DNA of 64,000 bases from an uncultured Desulfobacteraceae bacterium (GCA_913060875.1 CAJXSL010000008.1:124001-188000), one strand, 5' to 3'. Numbered from the stretch's first letter, positions 35,904 through 47,730 are shown. Notes: generated by a model from the letters alone, not told the origin. Translations and numbers: made by a program.

Positions 35904-37118
35904 TCAGGCGGCCTTGTCGTTTTCATTGCCGTTCGATTGGGTCCCTTCAGCCAGGGCAGCCAGGATCAATCCCTTGATGATGACACCTTGCAGATTGTTG
36001 CTGTCATTCACCACGGCAATGGGGTGTTCACTGGTGGCCAGCAAGGGGAACAGGTCGGCCGCCGGCGTGTCCGGCGACACGCGTTGGATATCGGTAATCA
36101 GGATGTGTTCCAGTGTTTTTTCGCCCCGCTTGGCCGCATCCGCGGCATCCGCAGCCTTGACGATTCCCACCAACTTTCTTTCCTTGCTGACAAAAATTTT
36201 CGAGATGCTGGCTTTTTTCATTTTGCGCAGGGCCGCCTTGGGTCCGTCGGTTTTATAATAGGCAATGGTTTCGGACTTTTTCATGATGGTTTCGGCCGTG
36301 ATGACCTTGGACATGTCCACGTCTTCGACAAACTTGGCCACATAATCGTTGGCCGGGTTGGTCAGAATCTCTTCGGCCGTGCCCACCTGCACGATCATGC
36401 CATCCTTCATCAGTACGATGCGGTCCCCCAGCTTAATGGCTTCGTCCAGATCGTGGCTGATGAATACGATGGTTTTCTGCACTTTATCCTGGAGTTCCAA
36501 CAGTTCGTCCTGCATGTCGCGCCGGATTAAGGGGTCGAGGGCGCTGAAAGCTTCGTCCATCAGCATGATATCGGCATCCAAGGCCAGGGCGCGGGCCAGG
36601 CCGACGCGCTGCTGCATGCCGCCGCTGAGTTGGTCCGGATAGGAATCTTCCCAGCCTTTCAGGCCTACCTGTTCCAGAGCCTGCATGGACAGGTCGCTGC
36701 GCTTGGCCGAATCAACCTTTTGAACTTCCAGACCGTATTCGACGTTTTTCAGCACTGTACGGTGGGGGAAAAGGGCAAAATTTTGAAAGACCATGCCAAA
36801 ATGCTTCTGGCGAAAATGTCGTAATTCCGTGTCCGACAGTTTTAGTACGTTTTCGCCGTTAACCAGGACCTTTCCCGAGGTTGGCTCGATCAGGCGGTTG
36901 ATGCAACGCACCAGCGTGGATTTGCCGCTTCCGGAAAGCCCCATCACCACAAGGATTTCGCCTTCCTCCACATCGAAAGACACATCCGCCACACCCACGC
37001 CATGGCGGGTTTTTTCCATGATGGCGTCTTTGCTCATGCCCTTGCTGAGCAATGGCATGACCTTTTCAGGATGGGGGCCAAAAATTTTGTAAAGGTTGTG
37101 AATGTCGATTTTTTTCAT
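35904..37118 (-). CDS. proV: Glycine betaine/proline ABC transporter ATP-binding protein with CBS domains
   Basis: MKKIDIHNLYKIFGPHPEKVMPLLSKG, VVMGLSGSGKSTLVRCINRLIEPTSGKVLVNGENV, LSGGMQQRVGLARALALDADIMLMDEAFSALDPLIRRDMQDELLELQ; C-terminal CBS-like region. Confidence 0.95.
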   Translation of the reverse strand: MKKIDIHNLYKIFGPHPEKVMPLLSKGMSKDAIMEKTRHGVGVADVSFDVEEGEILVVMGLSGSGKSTLVRCINRLIEPTSGKVLVNGENVLKLSDTELRHFRQKHFGMVFQNFALFPHRTVLKNVEYGLEVQKVDSAKRSDLSMQALEQVGLKGWEDSYPDQLSGGMQQRVGLARALALDADIMLMDEAFSALDPLIRRDMQDELLELQDKVQKTIVFISHDLDEAIKLGDRIVLMKDGMIVQVGTAEEILTNPANDYVAKFVEDVDMSKVITAETIMKKSETIAYYKTDGPKAALRKMKKASISKIFVSKERKLVGIVKAADAADAAKRGEKTLEHILITDIQRVSPDTPAADLFPLLATSEHPIAVVNDSNNLQGVIIKGLILAALAEGTQSNGNENDKAA

Positions 37119-37672
37119 TTTTCTTGAGGGTCTTTCGTTGATCGTTGATGTTTGGGCATGACGTCTTGATGATGTGCCGGCCCCGGTTTCGCCAGGCGTT
37201 TGGCCCGCTGGGGATCCACCACCTTCTGCCGTGCCACGGTAAGGGCCACGATGCGTCGGAGAGAACTCAGGATCATGTGCTGCTCCCAATCGGGCAAGCC
37301 ATCGAACTGTTCGATAAAGGACTCCTGCATCACGGGGGGGGCTGATTCGAGCAGGTTTTCTCCGGCGCCTGTCATGGAAACGTGAACCCGCCGCCGGTCG
37401 CTCTGGCTGCGCTGTCGGGCAATCAGGCCCCGGCTTTCCAGGCGGTCCAGAATGCCGGTCACGGTGGCCTGGCTGAGACTGCTGGCCCGGGCCAGTTCGC
37501 TGGCGGTGGTTTGAACGGCGCGTGCGGTTTCCTGCAGGATGAACAACTGGGGGCCGGTAAGACCAAACTGCTTGACCAGCCGCTTCGAACGAAGATCGAT
37601 CGAGCGAATGATCTGCCGCAAAGAGATCAGGACCTGGTCGCTGACGGTATCCGGCTTGTTTTCGATGTTCAT
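37115..37672 (-). CDS. MarR family transcriptional regulator
   Basis: KQFGLTGPQLFILQETARAVQTTASELARASSLSQATVTGILDRLESRGLIARQRSQSDRRRVHVSMTGAG; overlaps proV start. Confidence 0.92.
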   Translation of the reverse strand: MNIENKPDTVSDQVLISLRQIIRSIDLRSKRLVKQFGLTGPQLFILQETARAVQTTASELARASSLSQATVTGILDRLESRGLIARQRSQSDRRRVHVSMTGAGENLLESAPPVMQESFIEQFDGLPDWEQHMILSSLRRIVALTVARQKVVDPQRAKRLAKPGPAHHQDVMPKHQRSTKDPQEK

Positions 37673-38306
37673 GCCCTCGGTTGGCCTTATTTTGGTTCTA
37701 AAAAATCCGTCCTAAATATTTTAGAACAAAGCAAATATTTACTTAATAATATTTACAGTTAAAACCTAATATTCTTGGGTTATGAATTGCTGTTTTCAGG
37801 CAGGAGTCAAATAAATATTTGAAAAAAAAGTAAATTTAATTTTAGCTACAGGTAGCAGGCCTGTTTGCAAATGTCAAGTATACTAAATATAATATATGGC
37901 TAAAAGTATTTAAGTCAAATTATTTCAAAAGCTTTATGGGGCTATTTCGATACGAAAGTCGTTGTATATCCCGAGTCGAGGCGTGTGGGGGGCGAGGGGC
38001 GGACTGAATTTGGGCACTATTTGATTGAATTATGTTAGACATCAAAATAATATAACGAAAGTTGGTCAAAATGATTTTATTCATTGTTTAGAGCATTGCG
38101 CGTCTTTGATATTTTTTCGTCAAGATAATGTTCAGGCTTTGAAATGTCTTGAAATTCAGCTCTATTTGGAATATTAGAAAAAAATTTTCGTTTTTTTGGT
38201 ATCAATACGGCACGCAATGCGTTTAGTTGTTCAAAACAAAAGCGCTGGATAAACTATTTCGAATGCTGTTAATTTGAGTTAATTATCAGTTAGGATACAA
38301 ATTAAA

Positions 38307-38852
38307 ATGAAAGACAATCTTCTGTCAGCGCCGCCTTCGAATCGCACCGTCAGTGACAGTGTCATGATCGCTTTGCGCAAGATCATCCAGGCGATTGATA
38401 TGAACTCCAAAAAACTGGTCAAGCGGGTCGGTTTGACCGGGCCCCAACTGGTCATCCTGCAGGAAATATCCAGCCAGGGCGAAGTCACCGCCGGAGAAAT
38501 TGCACGGGCGGTAAGCCTCAGCCAGGCCACCGTGACCGGCATTCTGGACCGGATGGAAAAGCGCGGCCTGATTGCCCGGCAACGCAGTGAACGCGATAAG
38601 CGGCGGATCATGATAAGCATCACGGCAATGGGCGAGCAGGTTCTCAAGGACGCCCCCCCCTTGATGCAGGAGGCCTTTGTCGAGCGATTTTCCAATCTCA
38701 AGGATTGGGAACAGACCATGATTTTGAGCGCGCTTCAACGCCTGGTCTCCATCATGGATGCCCGCGCGATTGATGCGGCGCCGTTTCTGGCGACCAATCC
38801 TCTGGTCAATCAGAATGCCAAGCCCGACGGGGCGGATTCGTCTGCCCTGTAG
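38307..38852 (+). CDS. MarR family transcriptional regulator (paralog of 37115-37672)
   Basis: KRVGLTGPQLVILQEISSQGEVTAGEIARAVSLSQATVTGILDRMEKRGLIARQRSERDKRRIMISITAMGEQVL; colinear with the divergent neighbour. Confidence 0.92.
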   Translation: MKDNLLSAPPSNRTVSDSVMIALRKIIQAIDMNSKKLVKRVGLTGPQLVILQEISSQGEVTAGEIARAVSLSQATVTGILDRMEKRGLIARQRSERDKRRIMISITAMGEQVLKDAPPLMQEAFVERFSNLKDWEQTMILSALQRLVSIMDARAIDAAPFLATNPLVNQNAKPDGADSSAL

Positions 38853-38905
38853 TGCCCTTCAATTTCGTTGCATAACCATCCTTACGGAAAAGTTGATATC
38901 CGCGG

Positions 38906-39213
38906 ATAAAATTGTTGACCCAAATTTTGGGAGACCAGCCGAAAAAGGCGTTGAAGTTGTTATGCGCGGGCAAGGCAAGGCCTCCGTTCACCAATGGTTG
39001 ATTTCCCAACCACAACCGTCGGCCGCCCAAGGGATTTTGCGACGATGCCGACCTGTGGCTATGTTGTCAAGGCCGGTGGTCTGCAGGGTTCTCTGGTTTC
39101 CAAAAAAGCGGTTGAGGAATTCAATATCCGGTCTTTGGGCGACTTCAAACGTGCGGAGGTCAAAGAGGCGTTTGATATAAATGGAGCCGGCAGCACGGCT
39201 TCGGGCTTTTTTT
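38906..39213 (+). pseudogene. Decayed fragment of a betaine-type (ProX/OpuAC-like) ABC substrate-binding protein
   Basis: Two broken frames: ...AEKGVEVVMRGQGKASVHQWLISQPQ and VDFPTTTVGRPRDFATMPTCGYVVKAGGLQGSLVSKKAVEEFNIRSLGDFKRAEVKEAFDINGAGS; no start or full-length frame. Confidence 0.5.
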
Positions 39214-39339
39214 GACCGGCGCGATCCGTCCTGCTATAGAATCCTGATGATCCCACGCGTTACGACGGGCACGGGATGCGCTCTCTTGATGGACTTCCTT
39301 TCGTATTGAAAAGCCGTTACCAATTTGAGGCCCTTTCCA

Positions 39340-40245
39340 ATGTCGCCAAAGATAGATCTACCTGATTCCCCGTCTGGTAAAGGCGCCGCAGGGGATCAGC
39401 TGGCCCGGACGATTCTCGACTCCCTCTCGGCCCATGTGGCCATTCTGGATGAAAACGGCTTCATCCTTGAAACCAACCGCGCCTGGATGCAATTCGCCGA
39501 GGCCAACCATATTCGCATGCGGCCGGACACCCTCAAGGTCAACTATCTGGAAATCTGCGACAAGGCCGATGGGTATTCCGCGGATGAATCCCTGTCCGTC
39601 GCCAGAGGGATTCGGGATGTCATCGCGGGGCGGGAGAAAGAGTTCGTCATGGATTATCCCTGTCACTCCCCGGATGAAGGGCGTTGGTTTTACATGCGGG
39701 TGACCCGTGCGGCCGGCCCCGGCCCCCTGCGCATTGTGGTCAGTCACGAAAATATCACGGCCCTCAAGCTGGCCGAGGAGCGGTTGCGGGAGAGTGAAAA
39801 AAAGCTTTACCAGGAAAGGCAGAAGCTGGAGGATGCCAACACGACCCTCAAAGTGCTCCTGCGGCAGCGCGAGAAGGATCAGCGGCAAATGGAAACCGAC
39901 ATTCTCGACAATGTGCGGCAGCTGGTCGTCCCCCTCATCGAGCGCCTGGGGCGGCTGCCGCTCCCGCCTCGCGCCCAAACAATCCTGGCCAGTATGGATA
40001 CGCGGCTGACGGAACTGACCCGGCCATTCCTGCGACGATTGTCGGCCGTAGAGGCCGTCCTCACCCCCCAGGAGATCGAGGTGGCCGCCCTGATCCGCGA
40101 GGGCCGCAGCAGCAAGGAAATTGCGGACCTGATGAATTTGTCGTTGACCACCATCAACTTCCACCGCCGCAATCTGCGCCGCAAATTGAACCTGCGTAAT
40201 TCCAATACCAACCTGCGGACCTACCTTCTCAGTCTCACAAAATAA
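39340..40245 (+). CDS. PAS-domain LuxR-type transcriptional regulator
   Basis: N-terminal PAS-like (HVAILDENGFILETNRAWMQFAE); C-terminal LuxR HTH LTPQEIEVAALIREGRSSKEIADLMNLSLTTINFHRRNLRRKLNLRN. Confidence 0.88.
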   Translation: MSPKIDLPDSPSGKGAAGDQLARTILDSLSAHVAILDENGFILETNRAWMQFAEANHIRMRPDTLKVNYLEICDKADGYSADESLSVARGIRDVIAGREKEFVMDYPCHSPDEGRWFYMRVTRAAGPGPLRIVVSHENITALKLAEERLRESEKKLYQERQKLEDANTTLKVLLRQREKDQRQMETDILDNVRQLVVPLIERLGRLPLPPRAQTILASMDTRLTELTRPFLRRLSAVEAVLTPQEIEVAALIREGRSSKEIADLMNLSLTTINFHRRNLRRKLNLRNSNTNLRTYLLSLTK

Positions 40246-40361
40246 CGGCTATTAGCCGTTAGTATGCCGTCGTTTTTCTGGGATTGCCTGTCAGTCCATC
40301 TATACCCATTATAAAGCATATATCCCCAATATTATTCTCAAGCCACTAAGGAGGTTCCGTT

Positions 40362-40559
40362 ATGCTATGCAGCCTTGCCACCAAAGTGACCGATGAAACC
40401 ATGGCCGCCATCAATGCATTGGAAAAAGATCTGGGCAAAACACTGTTGGCCTTCCAGTGCCACAGCCTGAAACCGTCCGACCTCAGCCAGGACGAACTCC
40501 AGCGGATCAAAGAAGTCGAAACCAAACTGGGGGTTTCCCTCGTGGCCGTGGAGGCCTGA
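40362..40559 (+). CDS. Small protein of unknown function (65 aa)
   Basis: AAGGAGG ribosome-binding site; MLCSLATKVTDETMAAINALEKDLGKTLLAFQCHSLKPSDLSQDELQRIKEVETKLGVSLVAVEA. Confidence 0.65.
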   Translation: MLCSLATKVTDETMAAINALEKDLGKTLLAFQCHSLKPSDLSQDELQRIKEVETKLGVSLVAVEA

Positions 40560-40770
40560 TTCCGGCCTGAAAAGGAATGAAGGTGCGCGTCTCGAAAATA
40601 TTGCGTGGTTTTGTATCACAATGATCTGATGATCAATTCGCATGCCGACTTTTTGACGGGGCGATGGATCAGATATTCTGTCCGAGCCCATTTCAGGCGG
40701 CGTCCTGCTAAAGTGCGGGCTGTAGCGGGGGGCTGAAAAAAGGGGGGCAGATCCGGGGTCTTGATTGGAT

Positions 40771-40850
<80 letters not shown>

Positions 40851-41051
40851 CTTGTCGGCGCTTCCCTATCATGGTTTATACGGGGGTGCAAGCGCAAAGC
40901 CCCCCCCTTGCTTATCCAGTCAGATACTCCTTCCATTATATATTCGGGTTATATAAGATGGATTCTGGACGTGGCAAACGGCCCAAATTTTCTTGACACC
41001 CAAATCTGCTCATATTAATTTAACCATTTATTTTTGCGTAGTACGGCATCT

Positions 41052-41138
41052 GCGAGAGTGGCGGAATTGGTAGACGCACTGGACTTAGGATCCAGCTCTG
41101 GCGACAGAGTGGGAGTTCAAGTCTCCCCTCTCGCACCA
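41052..41138 (+). tRNA. tRNA-Leu (TAG), CCA encoded
   Basis: GCGAGAGTGGCGGAATTGGTAGACGCACTGGACTTAGGATCCAGCTCTGGCGACAGAGTGGGAGTTCAAGTCTCCCCTCTCGCACCA. Confidence 0.96.
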
Positions 41139-41319
41139 CATCCAAAGGTTTAGAGAGTGCCTGGAGATGAACGACTCCGGGCACTCGACGTATAGGGGTT
41201 TTTCAATAGACCGATATTAAAGCAATATTGCCTCCGCCGACCGCTTTCGGCGACATGTTATTTGATCGAGCCTGACACCGTAATGCGCGGTAGCAAGGTT
41301 TGCCCGGAAAGGAATCCGA

Positions 41320-42651
41320 ATGAATTTTTCAGTTGAAGACCAGAGTCCCGTAAAAAAGAAACTCACCATCGAGGTCCCCAAAGAAGATGTCGTGCGTGAA
41401 TTGGACAGCGCCTATAAAGACTTGAAAAAAAATGCCAAGGTGAAGGGGTTCCGGCCGGGCAAGACCCCGCGTTCGGTCCTCGAGCGTATGTTTGGCAAAG
41501 ATGTGCGGGCGGATGTCTCGGGCCGGCTGATTCAGGAATCTTTTATCGAGGTCCTGCAGGAATCCAAGATGAATGTGGTCGGGACTCCGGAAATCGATCC
41601 CCCCGAACTCAAGGCCGATGAAGCCTACAGCTTTGTCGCCACCGTCGAGGTGCAGCCCGAGTTGGAGCCCTTTAATCTCGATGGATTCGAGCTGAAAAAG
41701 ACCATGTATCAAGCCACCGATGAAGAGGTGGAGGCCCAATTGCAGATGCTGCAAAACAACCTGGCCCGCATGGTACCCATCGAGGAGGAGCGCCCGGTGG
41801 CCGACGGGGACTATGTAACGGTCGATTACGAGGGCTTGAAGGATGGCAAGCCTTTTGCCGAGACCCAGCGGACCGAAAATTTCAACATGAAAATCGGTGA
41901 CGGGCTGATCCATCCGGATGTCGATGCCGGGCTCATTGGCATCAAAGCCGGCGAAGAAAAGGAAATCACAGTCAATTTTGCCGATGATTATTTCAACGAA
42001 AAACTGGCCGGACTGACGGTGGCCTTTCATGTGACCCTCAAGGACATTCGGGAGCAGCATCTTCCCGAAATTGACGATGAAATGGCTAAACGGCTGGGGC
42101 AGTTCGAGTCCCTCGAGGATCTCAAGACCAAAATCAATGAAAATTTATCCATGGGCTACGGCAAGCGTCAGGAGCAGGAGTTGAACGAACAGGTTTTCGA
42201 GGCCCTCCTCGGGCAGCAGGAATTTGAGGTGCCGGAATCCCTGGTCGCCCAGGAGCTTGAGATCATCGTCAACGAGGCCAAACAGAAATTTGCGTATCAC
42301 AATACCTCTATGGAGGAATTGGGCCTGGATGATGCCGGTCTGCAGGAAAAATATCGCGAAACCGCGGTCAACCAAGTGCGGCGCCATATGATCCTGGGCA
42401 AAATCATATCCCAGGAATCATTGGAGGTGTCCGACGAACAGCTGGAAAACGGCTACCAGGAAATGGCCGACAGTTTCAATCAGCCGGCAGACGTCATCAA
42501 GCAGTTTTACGCCCAGAATCCCGACCGGATCGATGTGTTCAAGCACGCGTTACTTGAAAAACAGGCAATGGCGCTTATCATTGATAGGAGTTCCATCACG
42601 GAAGTCGAGCCGGAGCTGGAAACACCTGCTGAAGACGACAAGAGCGAATAA
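41320..42651 (+). CDS. tig: Trigger factor
   Basis: VKKKLTIEVPKEDV, KVKGFRPGKTPRSVLERMFGKDVRADV, PPIase-like ADGDYVTVDYEGLKDGKPFAET; upstream of clpP-clpX. Confidence 0.95.
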   Translation: MNFSVEDQSPVKKKLTIEVPKEDVVRELDSAYKDLKKNAKVKGFRPGKTPRSVLERMFGKDVRADVSGRLIQESFIEVLQESKMNVVGTPEIDPPELKADEAYSFVATVEVQPELEPFNLDGFELKKTMYQATDEEVEAQLQMLQNNLARMVPIEEERPVADGDYVTVDYEGLKDGKPFAETQRTENFNMKIGDGLIHPDVDAGLIGIKAGEEKEITVNFADDYFNEKLAGLTVAFHVTLKDIREQHLPEIDDEMAKRLGQFESLEDLKTKINENLSMGYGKRQEQELNEQVFEALLGQQEFEVPESLVAQELEIIVNEAKQKFAYHNTSMEELGLDDAGLQEKYRETAVNQVRRHMILGKIISQESLEVSDEQLENGYQEMADSFNQPADVIKQFYAQNPDRIDVFKHALLEKQAMALIIDRSSITEVEPELETPAEDDKSE

Positions 42652-42778
42652 TCGGGGCTGCCCGGCATGAAATCGCCTCCCCGGCTTACGGGGCCGCAAC
42701 CCTTGAACGGTTGGGGCCCCGCCTCTCATCGGATCGTTTCGCCGGCCAACACCAGACACCTTAAAAAGGAGACAAAAC

Positions 42779-43408
42779 GTGCCGCTAATCCCTATGGTCA
42801 TCGAGCAGAGCAGTCGGGGGGAACGGGCCTATGACATTTATTCCCGCCTGCTGAAGGATCGGATCATTTTCCTGGGCTCCGCCATGAATGATGACGTTGC
42901 CAACCTCATTATCGCCCAATTATTGTTCCTCGAGTCTGAAGATCCTGAAAAGGACATCAATTTTTACATCAATTCGCCCGGGGGGGTTGTGACTTCCGGA
43001 CTTGCCGTATATGATACCATGCAGTATGTAAAACCAGATATTGCGACGGTCTGTATCGGTCAGGCCGCCAGTATGGGGGCCGTCCTTCTCGCGGCGGGAT
43101 CGGCGGGCAAGCGCTACGCCCTGCCCAATGCCCGTATCATGATCCATCAGCCCATGGGCGGTTTCCAGGGGCAGGCCTCGGATGTTGAAATCCATGCCCG
43201 CGAGATGCTGCGGATGAAACAGGATCTCAATAACATCCTGTCCGTCCATACCGGGAAGCCGATTGAACAGTTGCAGACCGACACGGATCGTGATTACTTT
43301 ATGTCCGGCGAGGAAGCCTGCGCTTACGGTCTCGTGGATCACGTGATCGCCAAGCGTGACGATCTCGGCGACAAAGACGCCGTCACGGAGAAAAAAGATG
43401 ACGCATAA
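42779..43408 (+). CDS. clpP: ATP-dependent Clp protease proteolytic subunit
   Basis: GTG start; [76 protein letters not shown]. Confidence 0.97.
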   Translation: MPLIPMVIEQSSRGERAYDIYSRLLKDRIIFLGSAMNDDVANLIIAQLLFLESEDPEKDINFYINSPGGVVTSGLAVYDTMQYVKPDIATVCIGQAASMGAVLLAAGSAGKRYALPNARIMIHQPMGGFQGQASDVEIHAREMLRMKQDLNNILSVHTGKPIEQLQTDTDRDYFMSGEEACAYGLVDHVIAKRDDLGDKDAVTEKKDDA

Positions 43409-44648
43409 AGACGACGACAATGACAATCTGTTTTGCTCGTTTTGCGGCAAAAGCCAGAAGGAAGTCAACAAGCTGATTGCCGGCCCGGCGGTGTACATCT
43501 GCGACGAATGTATCCAGCTCTGCAGCGAAATTATCGAAGAGGAGAGCGAAAAAGACGCGGATGCACTTGAAAATCTCCTGGCGCCCAAAGAAACCAAAGA
43601 GCTTCTGGATGACTATGTCATTGAGCAGGAAGCGGCCAAGAAAATTCTGGCCGTGGCCGTCTACAATCATTACAAGCGTCTGAATTCGACCATTCATGCG
43701 GGTGATGTCGAATTGCAGAAGAGCAATATCCTGCTGATCGGACCCACCGGCTGCGGCAAAACCCTTCTGGCCCAGACCCTGGCCCGTTTTCTCAATGTGC
43801 CCTTCACCATCGCCGATGCCACCAGCCTGACCGAAGCCGGTTATGTGGGCGAGGATGTGGAAAACATCATTTTGTCCCTGCTGCAGAATGCCGACTATGA
43901 TGTCGAGCGGGCCAAAAAGGGTATTGTCTATATCGATGAGATCGACAAGATTGCCAGCAAAGGCGACAATCCTTCCATCACCCGGGATGTGTCCGGTGAA
44001 GGTGTCCAACAGGCCCTTTTAAAGATCATCGAGGGGACCACCGCCAGTGTGCCCCCCAAAGGCGGGCGCAAACATCCCCAGCAGGATTTCGTCAAGGTGG
44101 ATACCTCCAATATCCTTTTCATCTGCGGGGGCACCTTCAACGGCCTGGAAAAAATCGTCCAGCGCCGGCATGGCTCCAAAGTCATGGGGTTTGGCGCCGA
44201 AATCGTTAAATCATCGGACAAAAGCATTGGTGAAATCCTCCTGGGTGTCCAGCCGGAAGATCTGATCAAGTTCGGACTGATCCCGGAGTTTCTGGGGCGG
44301 CTGCCGGTCATTGCCACGCTGGGCGAGCTCAACGAGCAATCCCTGGTACGCATTCTTACCGAACCGAAAAACGCGCTGGTCAAACAATACCGCAAACTGT
44401 TCGAGATCGAGGGCGTGAATCTGCGTTTTACCGACAGCGCCCTGACCGCCATTGCCAAAGAAGCGGTCAAGCGCAAGTCCGGGGCTCGCGGGTTGCGGGC
44501 GATTTTGGAAAAAACCCTGCTGGATATCATGTACGAACTGCCTTCGGTTGAAAATGTCAAGGAGTGCGTGATCAGCGAAGACGTGGTGTTGAATAAAGAG
44601 GACCCCATCCTGCTCTTCGACCAGACCAAAACCAAGAAGCAGGCTTGA
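43398..44648 (+). CDS. clpX: ATP-dependent Clp protease ATP-binding subunit ClpX
   Basis: N-terminal zinc finger [70 protein letters not shown]. Confidence 0.97.
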   Translation: MTHKDDDNDNLFCSFCGKSQKEVNKLIAGPAVYICDECIQLCSEIIEEESEKDADALENLLAPKETKELLDDYVIEQEAAKKILAVAVYNHYKRLNSTIHAGDVELQKSNILLIGPTGCGKTLLAQTLARFLNVPFTIADATSLTEAGYVGEDVENIILSLLQNADYDVERAKKGIVYIDEIDKIASKGDNPSITRDVSGEGVQQALLKIIEGTTASVPPKGGRKHPQQDFVKVDTSNILFICGGTFNGLEKIVQRRHGSKVMGFGAEIVKSSDKSIGEILLGVQPEDLIKFGLIPEFLGRLPVIATLGELNEQSLVRILTEPKNALVKQYRKLFEIEGVNLRFTDSALTAIAKEAVKRKSGARGLRAILEKTLLDIMYELPSVENVKECVISEDVVLNKEDPILLFDQTKTKKQA

Positions 44649-44977
44649 TCGCCCCTAAACGCTTGTTTGGCAGGGATGTTGTCGGCCCATGGCAGTGCCG
44701 CTTCCTTTGCGGTACACCACGGGCCGATTTTTCTGGTGGGGCCGGGCCAGCTTCCAGTTTGGCCGGATTGATTCGATACGTCTGCACGGGCGCGTGATCC
44801 AGCCCGCGGGATATGGCCATGCTGCCAAGGTCGTATCGCCGGTGGCGGAGCTTGAAATGCAAGCGTTTTCCGATTACTTTAAGAATGAATGATGTGGCCA
44901 TTGAACAATGGCCGTCCGTCAGCCGGCCAAATCGAAACCGATCGATCCATATTCTAAAAATCAGGAAGTGAACAATC

Positions 44978-47416
44978 ATGGTAAACATTCCGAATATCTT
45001 CAAAGACGATTCTGATGAGGAAGCCATCCAGCTTCCGCTTCTGCCGTTGCGCGATATCGTTGTTTTCCCGCACATGGTGGCACCGCTTTTCGTGGGGCGT
45101 ACCAAGTCCGTCAACGCCCTGGCCAATGCCATGGGACGGGACAAGCGGGTTTTCCTGTCCACCCAGAAAAGTGCGGGCATCGATACACCGGAGGAGGGGG
45201 ACATCAACCCGGTGGGGACCATCGGCAAGGTCCTGCAGTTATTGAAGCTGCCGGACGGCACCGTCAAGGCCCTGGTGGAGGGAGAGCGCCGGGCGCGCAT
45301 CCTGCGGTTTTTAGAGAAAGAGGATTATTTCAATGTGGCCCTGGCACCCATGCCGGAGCAGGAAGTCGACCCGATCGAGGCCAAGGCCCTGTGCCGGTCG
45401 GTGCTGGAAAATTTTGAGCGATACGCCAAGCTGAACAAGAGTATCTCCAAAGAATTGATGGAAAGCGTGGGGGAAATCAGTTCCCCGTCCAAACTGGCCG
45501 ACACGGTGGCGGCCCATTTCGCCTTCAAGGTGGAGGACAAGCAGCGTTTGCTCGATACGGTTTCGGCGACCGAGCGCGTGTCGGATCTGGTCAGCCTGAT
45601 CAAGATGGAAATCGAGGTCATGCGTATGGACCAGCGTATCAAAGGGCGGGTCAAGGAACAGATGGAGAAGACCCAGCGCAATTATTACCTGAATGAACAG
45701 ATGCGGGCCATCAAGAAGGAAATGGGGGCTGAGGACGATCCCAGCGAAGAGCTGGAGGAACTGGAAGCTCGGATTGAAGCCAAGCAAATGTCCGAGGAAG
45801 GGACCGAAAAGGTCAAGCAGGAGTTTCGCAAGCTGAAGATGATGACGCCCATGTCGGCGGAAGCCACGGTCGTGCGCAATTATATCGATTGGCTGATCAG
45901 CCTGCCCTGGTTCGATGTCAGTGAGATCAACCAGGATCTGGACGCCGCCGAGGTCGTTTTGGACGAGGACCACTTTGGTCTCAAAAAGCCCAAGGAACGC
46001 ATTATTGAATATCTGGCCGTCCAGACCCTGACCCGGAAGGTGAAAGGGCCGATTCTCTGCCTGGTGGGGCCTCCGGGGGTTGGGAAAACCTCCCTGGCCA
46101 AATCCGTGGCGCGCGCCACCGGGCGTAAATATGTTCGCCTTTCCCTGGGCGGCGTGCGGGACGAGGCGGAAATCCGCGGCCACCGGCGGACGTATATCGG
46201 GGCCATGCCGGGCAAGATCATGCAATCCCTAAAAAAGGTCGGCGTCAACAATCCGGTCTTCTGCCTGGACGAAGTGGACAAGATGAGCATGGATTTCCGG
46301 GGCGATCCCTCGGCTGCGCTGCTGGAGGTGCTGGATCCGGAACAGAACTACAGCTTCAACGATCACTATCTGGATGTGGACTACGATCTGTCGGATATCC
46401 TGTTTATCACCACGGCCAATACATTGCCCGATATTCCCCTGCCCCTGCAGGACAGGATGGAGATCATCCGCCTGCCCGGCTATACGGAATACGAAAAGTA
46501 CAACATTGCCAAAGACTTCCTGGTGGCCAAACAGATCGAGGCCAACGGCCTGGAAGGACGGGACGTCAAATTTTCCAAAAACGCCATCCTGACCATTATC
46601 CGGCGCTACACCCGGGAAGCCGGGGTGCGTAATCTCGAGCGCGAGATTGCCTCCATCTGCCGCAAGATCGCCAAGCAGGTGGTCAAGAAACAGGGCAACG
46701 GCACCTATAACGTTACCGCCCAGTCCATCGCCAAATATCTCGGGCCGGCCCGCTTCAAGCAGGACCAGATCGAGGAAAAGGACCAGGTCGGCATGGTGAC
46801 GGGACTGGCCTGGACCCAGGTCGGCGGGGAACTCCTGATCGTGGAGACCCTGACCATGCCCGGCAAGGGCAATGTCGCCGTCACCGGAAAGTTGGGCGAT
46901 GTGATGAAAGAATCCGCCCAGGCAGCCGTGAGCTACGTACGCTCCCGGGCGGCCAACTTGATGATCGACGAAAAATTTTATCGCAAGCTCGACTTGCACA
47001 TCCATATCCCCGAGGGCGCCATTCCCAAGGACGGGCCCTCGGCCGGAATCGCCATGTGCACCTCCATCGTCTCGGCCCTGGCCAAACGGCCGGTACGCCG
47101 GGATATCGCCATGACCGGCGAAATCACCCTGCGGGGCCGTGTGCTGCCTATCGGCGGCCTGAAAGAAAAAATTATCGCCGCCCACCGCGGCGGTATCAAG
47201 ACCGTCCTGATTCCCAAGGAAAATGAAAAGGATCTCAAGGACATTCCCAGGCTGATATCCCGCAGCATGACCATTGTGCCGGTGGAGCACATGGATGAAG
47301 TGCTCACCCACGCCCTGATCCTGGATGACGGGGATCGTCTTTTCAAAGAAGTGGATTTACCCTTTGGCATTGGGGAAGGCGAGGGCAAGGGCAACTCGGC
47401 CGCCCCGCTGAACTGA
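44978..47416 (+). CDS. lon: ATP-dependent protease Lon
   Basis: [74 protein letters not shown], catalytic [14 protein letters not shown]. Confidence 0.98.
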   Translation: MVNIPNIFKDDSDEEAIQLPLLPLRDIVVFPHMVAPLFVGRTKSVNALANAMGRDKRVFLSTQKSAGIDTPEEGDINPVGTIGKVLQLLKLPDGTVKALVEGERRARILRFLEKEDYFNVALAPMPEQEVDPIEAKALCRSVLENFERYAKLNKSISKELMESVGEISSPSKLADTVAAHFAFKVEDKQRLLDTVSATERVSDLVSLIKMEIEVMRMDQRIKGRVKEQMEKTQRNYYLNEQMRAIKKEMGAEDDPSEELEELEARIEAKQMSEEGTEKVKQEFRKLKMMTPMSAEATVVRNYIDWLISLPWFDVSEINQDLDAAEVVLDEDHFGLKKPKERIIEYLAVQTLTRKVKGPILCLVGPPGVGKTSLAKSVARATGRKYVRLSLGGVRDEAEIRGHRRTYIGAMPGKIMQSLKKVGVNNPVFCLDEVDKMSMDFRGDPSAALLEVLDPEQNYSFNDHYLDVDYDLSDILFITTANTLPDIPLPLQDRMEIIRLPGYTEYEKYNIAKDFLVAKQIEANGLEGRDVKFSKNAILTIIRRYTREAGVRNLEREIASICRKIAKQVVKKQGNGTYNVTAQSIAKYLGPARFKQDQIEEKDQVGMVTGLAWTQVGGELLIVETLTMPGKGNVAVTGKLGDVMKESAQAAVSYVRSRAANLMIDEKFYRKLDLHIHIPEGAIPKDGPSAGIAMCTSIVSALAKRPVRRDIAMTGEITLRGRVLPIGGLKEKIIAAHRGGIKTVLIPKENEKDLKDIPRLISRSMTIVPVEHMDEVLTHALILDDGDRLFKEVDLPFGIGEGEGKGNSAAPLN

Positions 47417-47511
47417 TAGTGGGCGCGCCGATCCTTCTGTATTTTTGATGTGTTGGCGGGTTTTCCGCTTGACAGGAAGGCAAGGATCAAGTATCAAGGC
47501 AGTCCGTCAAC

Positions 47512-47587
47512 GGGCGGGTAGCTCAGTTGGGAGAGCATCGGCCTTACAAGCCGAGGGTCACAGGTTCAAGCCCTGTTCCGCCCACCA
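47512..47587 (+). tRNA. tRNA-Val (TAC), CCA encoded
   Basis: GGGCGGGTAGCTCAGTTGGGAGAGCATCGGCCTTACAAGCCGAGGGTCACAGGTTCAAGCCCTGTTCCGCCCACCA. Confidence 0.96.
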
Positions 47588-47642
47588 CTTTTTTTGTTGA
47601 CGCTGCTCCGGAAACAGTCTATATACCGGAGTCTCAATTCAC

Positions 47643-47721
47643 GGGGGCGTAGTTCAGTTCTGGTTAGAACGCCGGCCTGTCACGCCGGAGGTCGCGAGTT
47701 CGAGTCTCGTCGCTCCCGCCA
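47643..47721 (+). tRNA. tRNA-Asp (GTC), CCA encoded
   Basis: GGGGGCGTAGTTCAGTTCTGGTTAGAACGCCGGCCTGTCACGCCGGAGGTCGCGAGTTCGAGTCTCGTCGCTCCCGCCA. Confidence 0.95.
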
Positions 47722-47730
47722 CGAAATCAA

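Noticed and set aside
44689-44892. 67-aa ORF between clpX and lon
   Set aside because: No convincing ribosome-binding site or family resemblance; could be real but cannot be supported.
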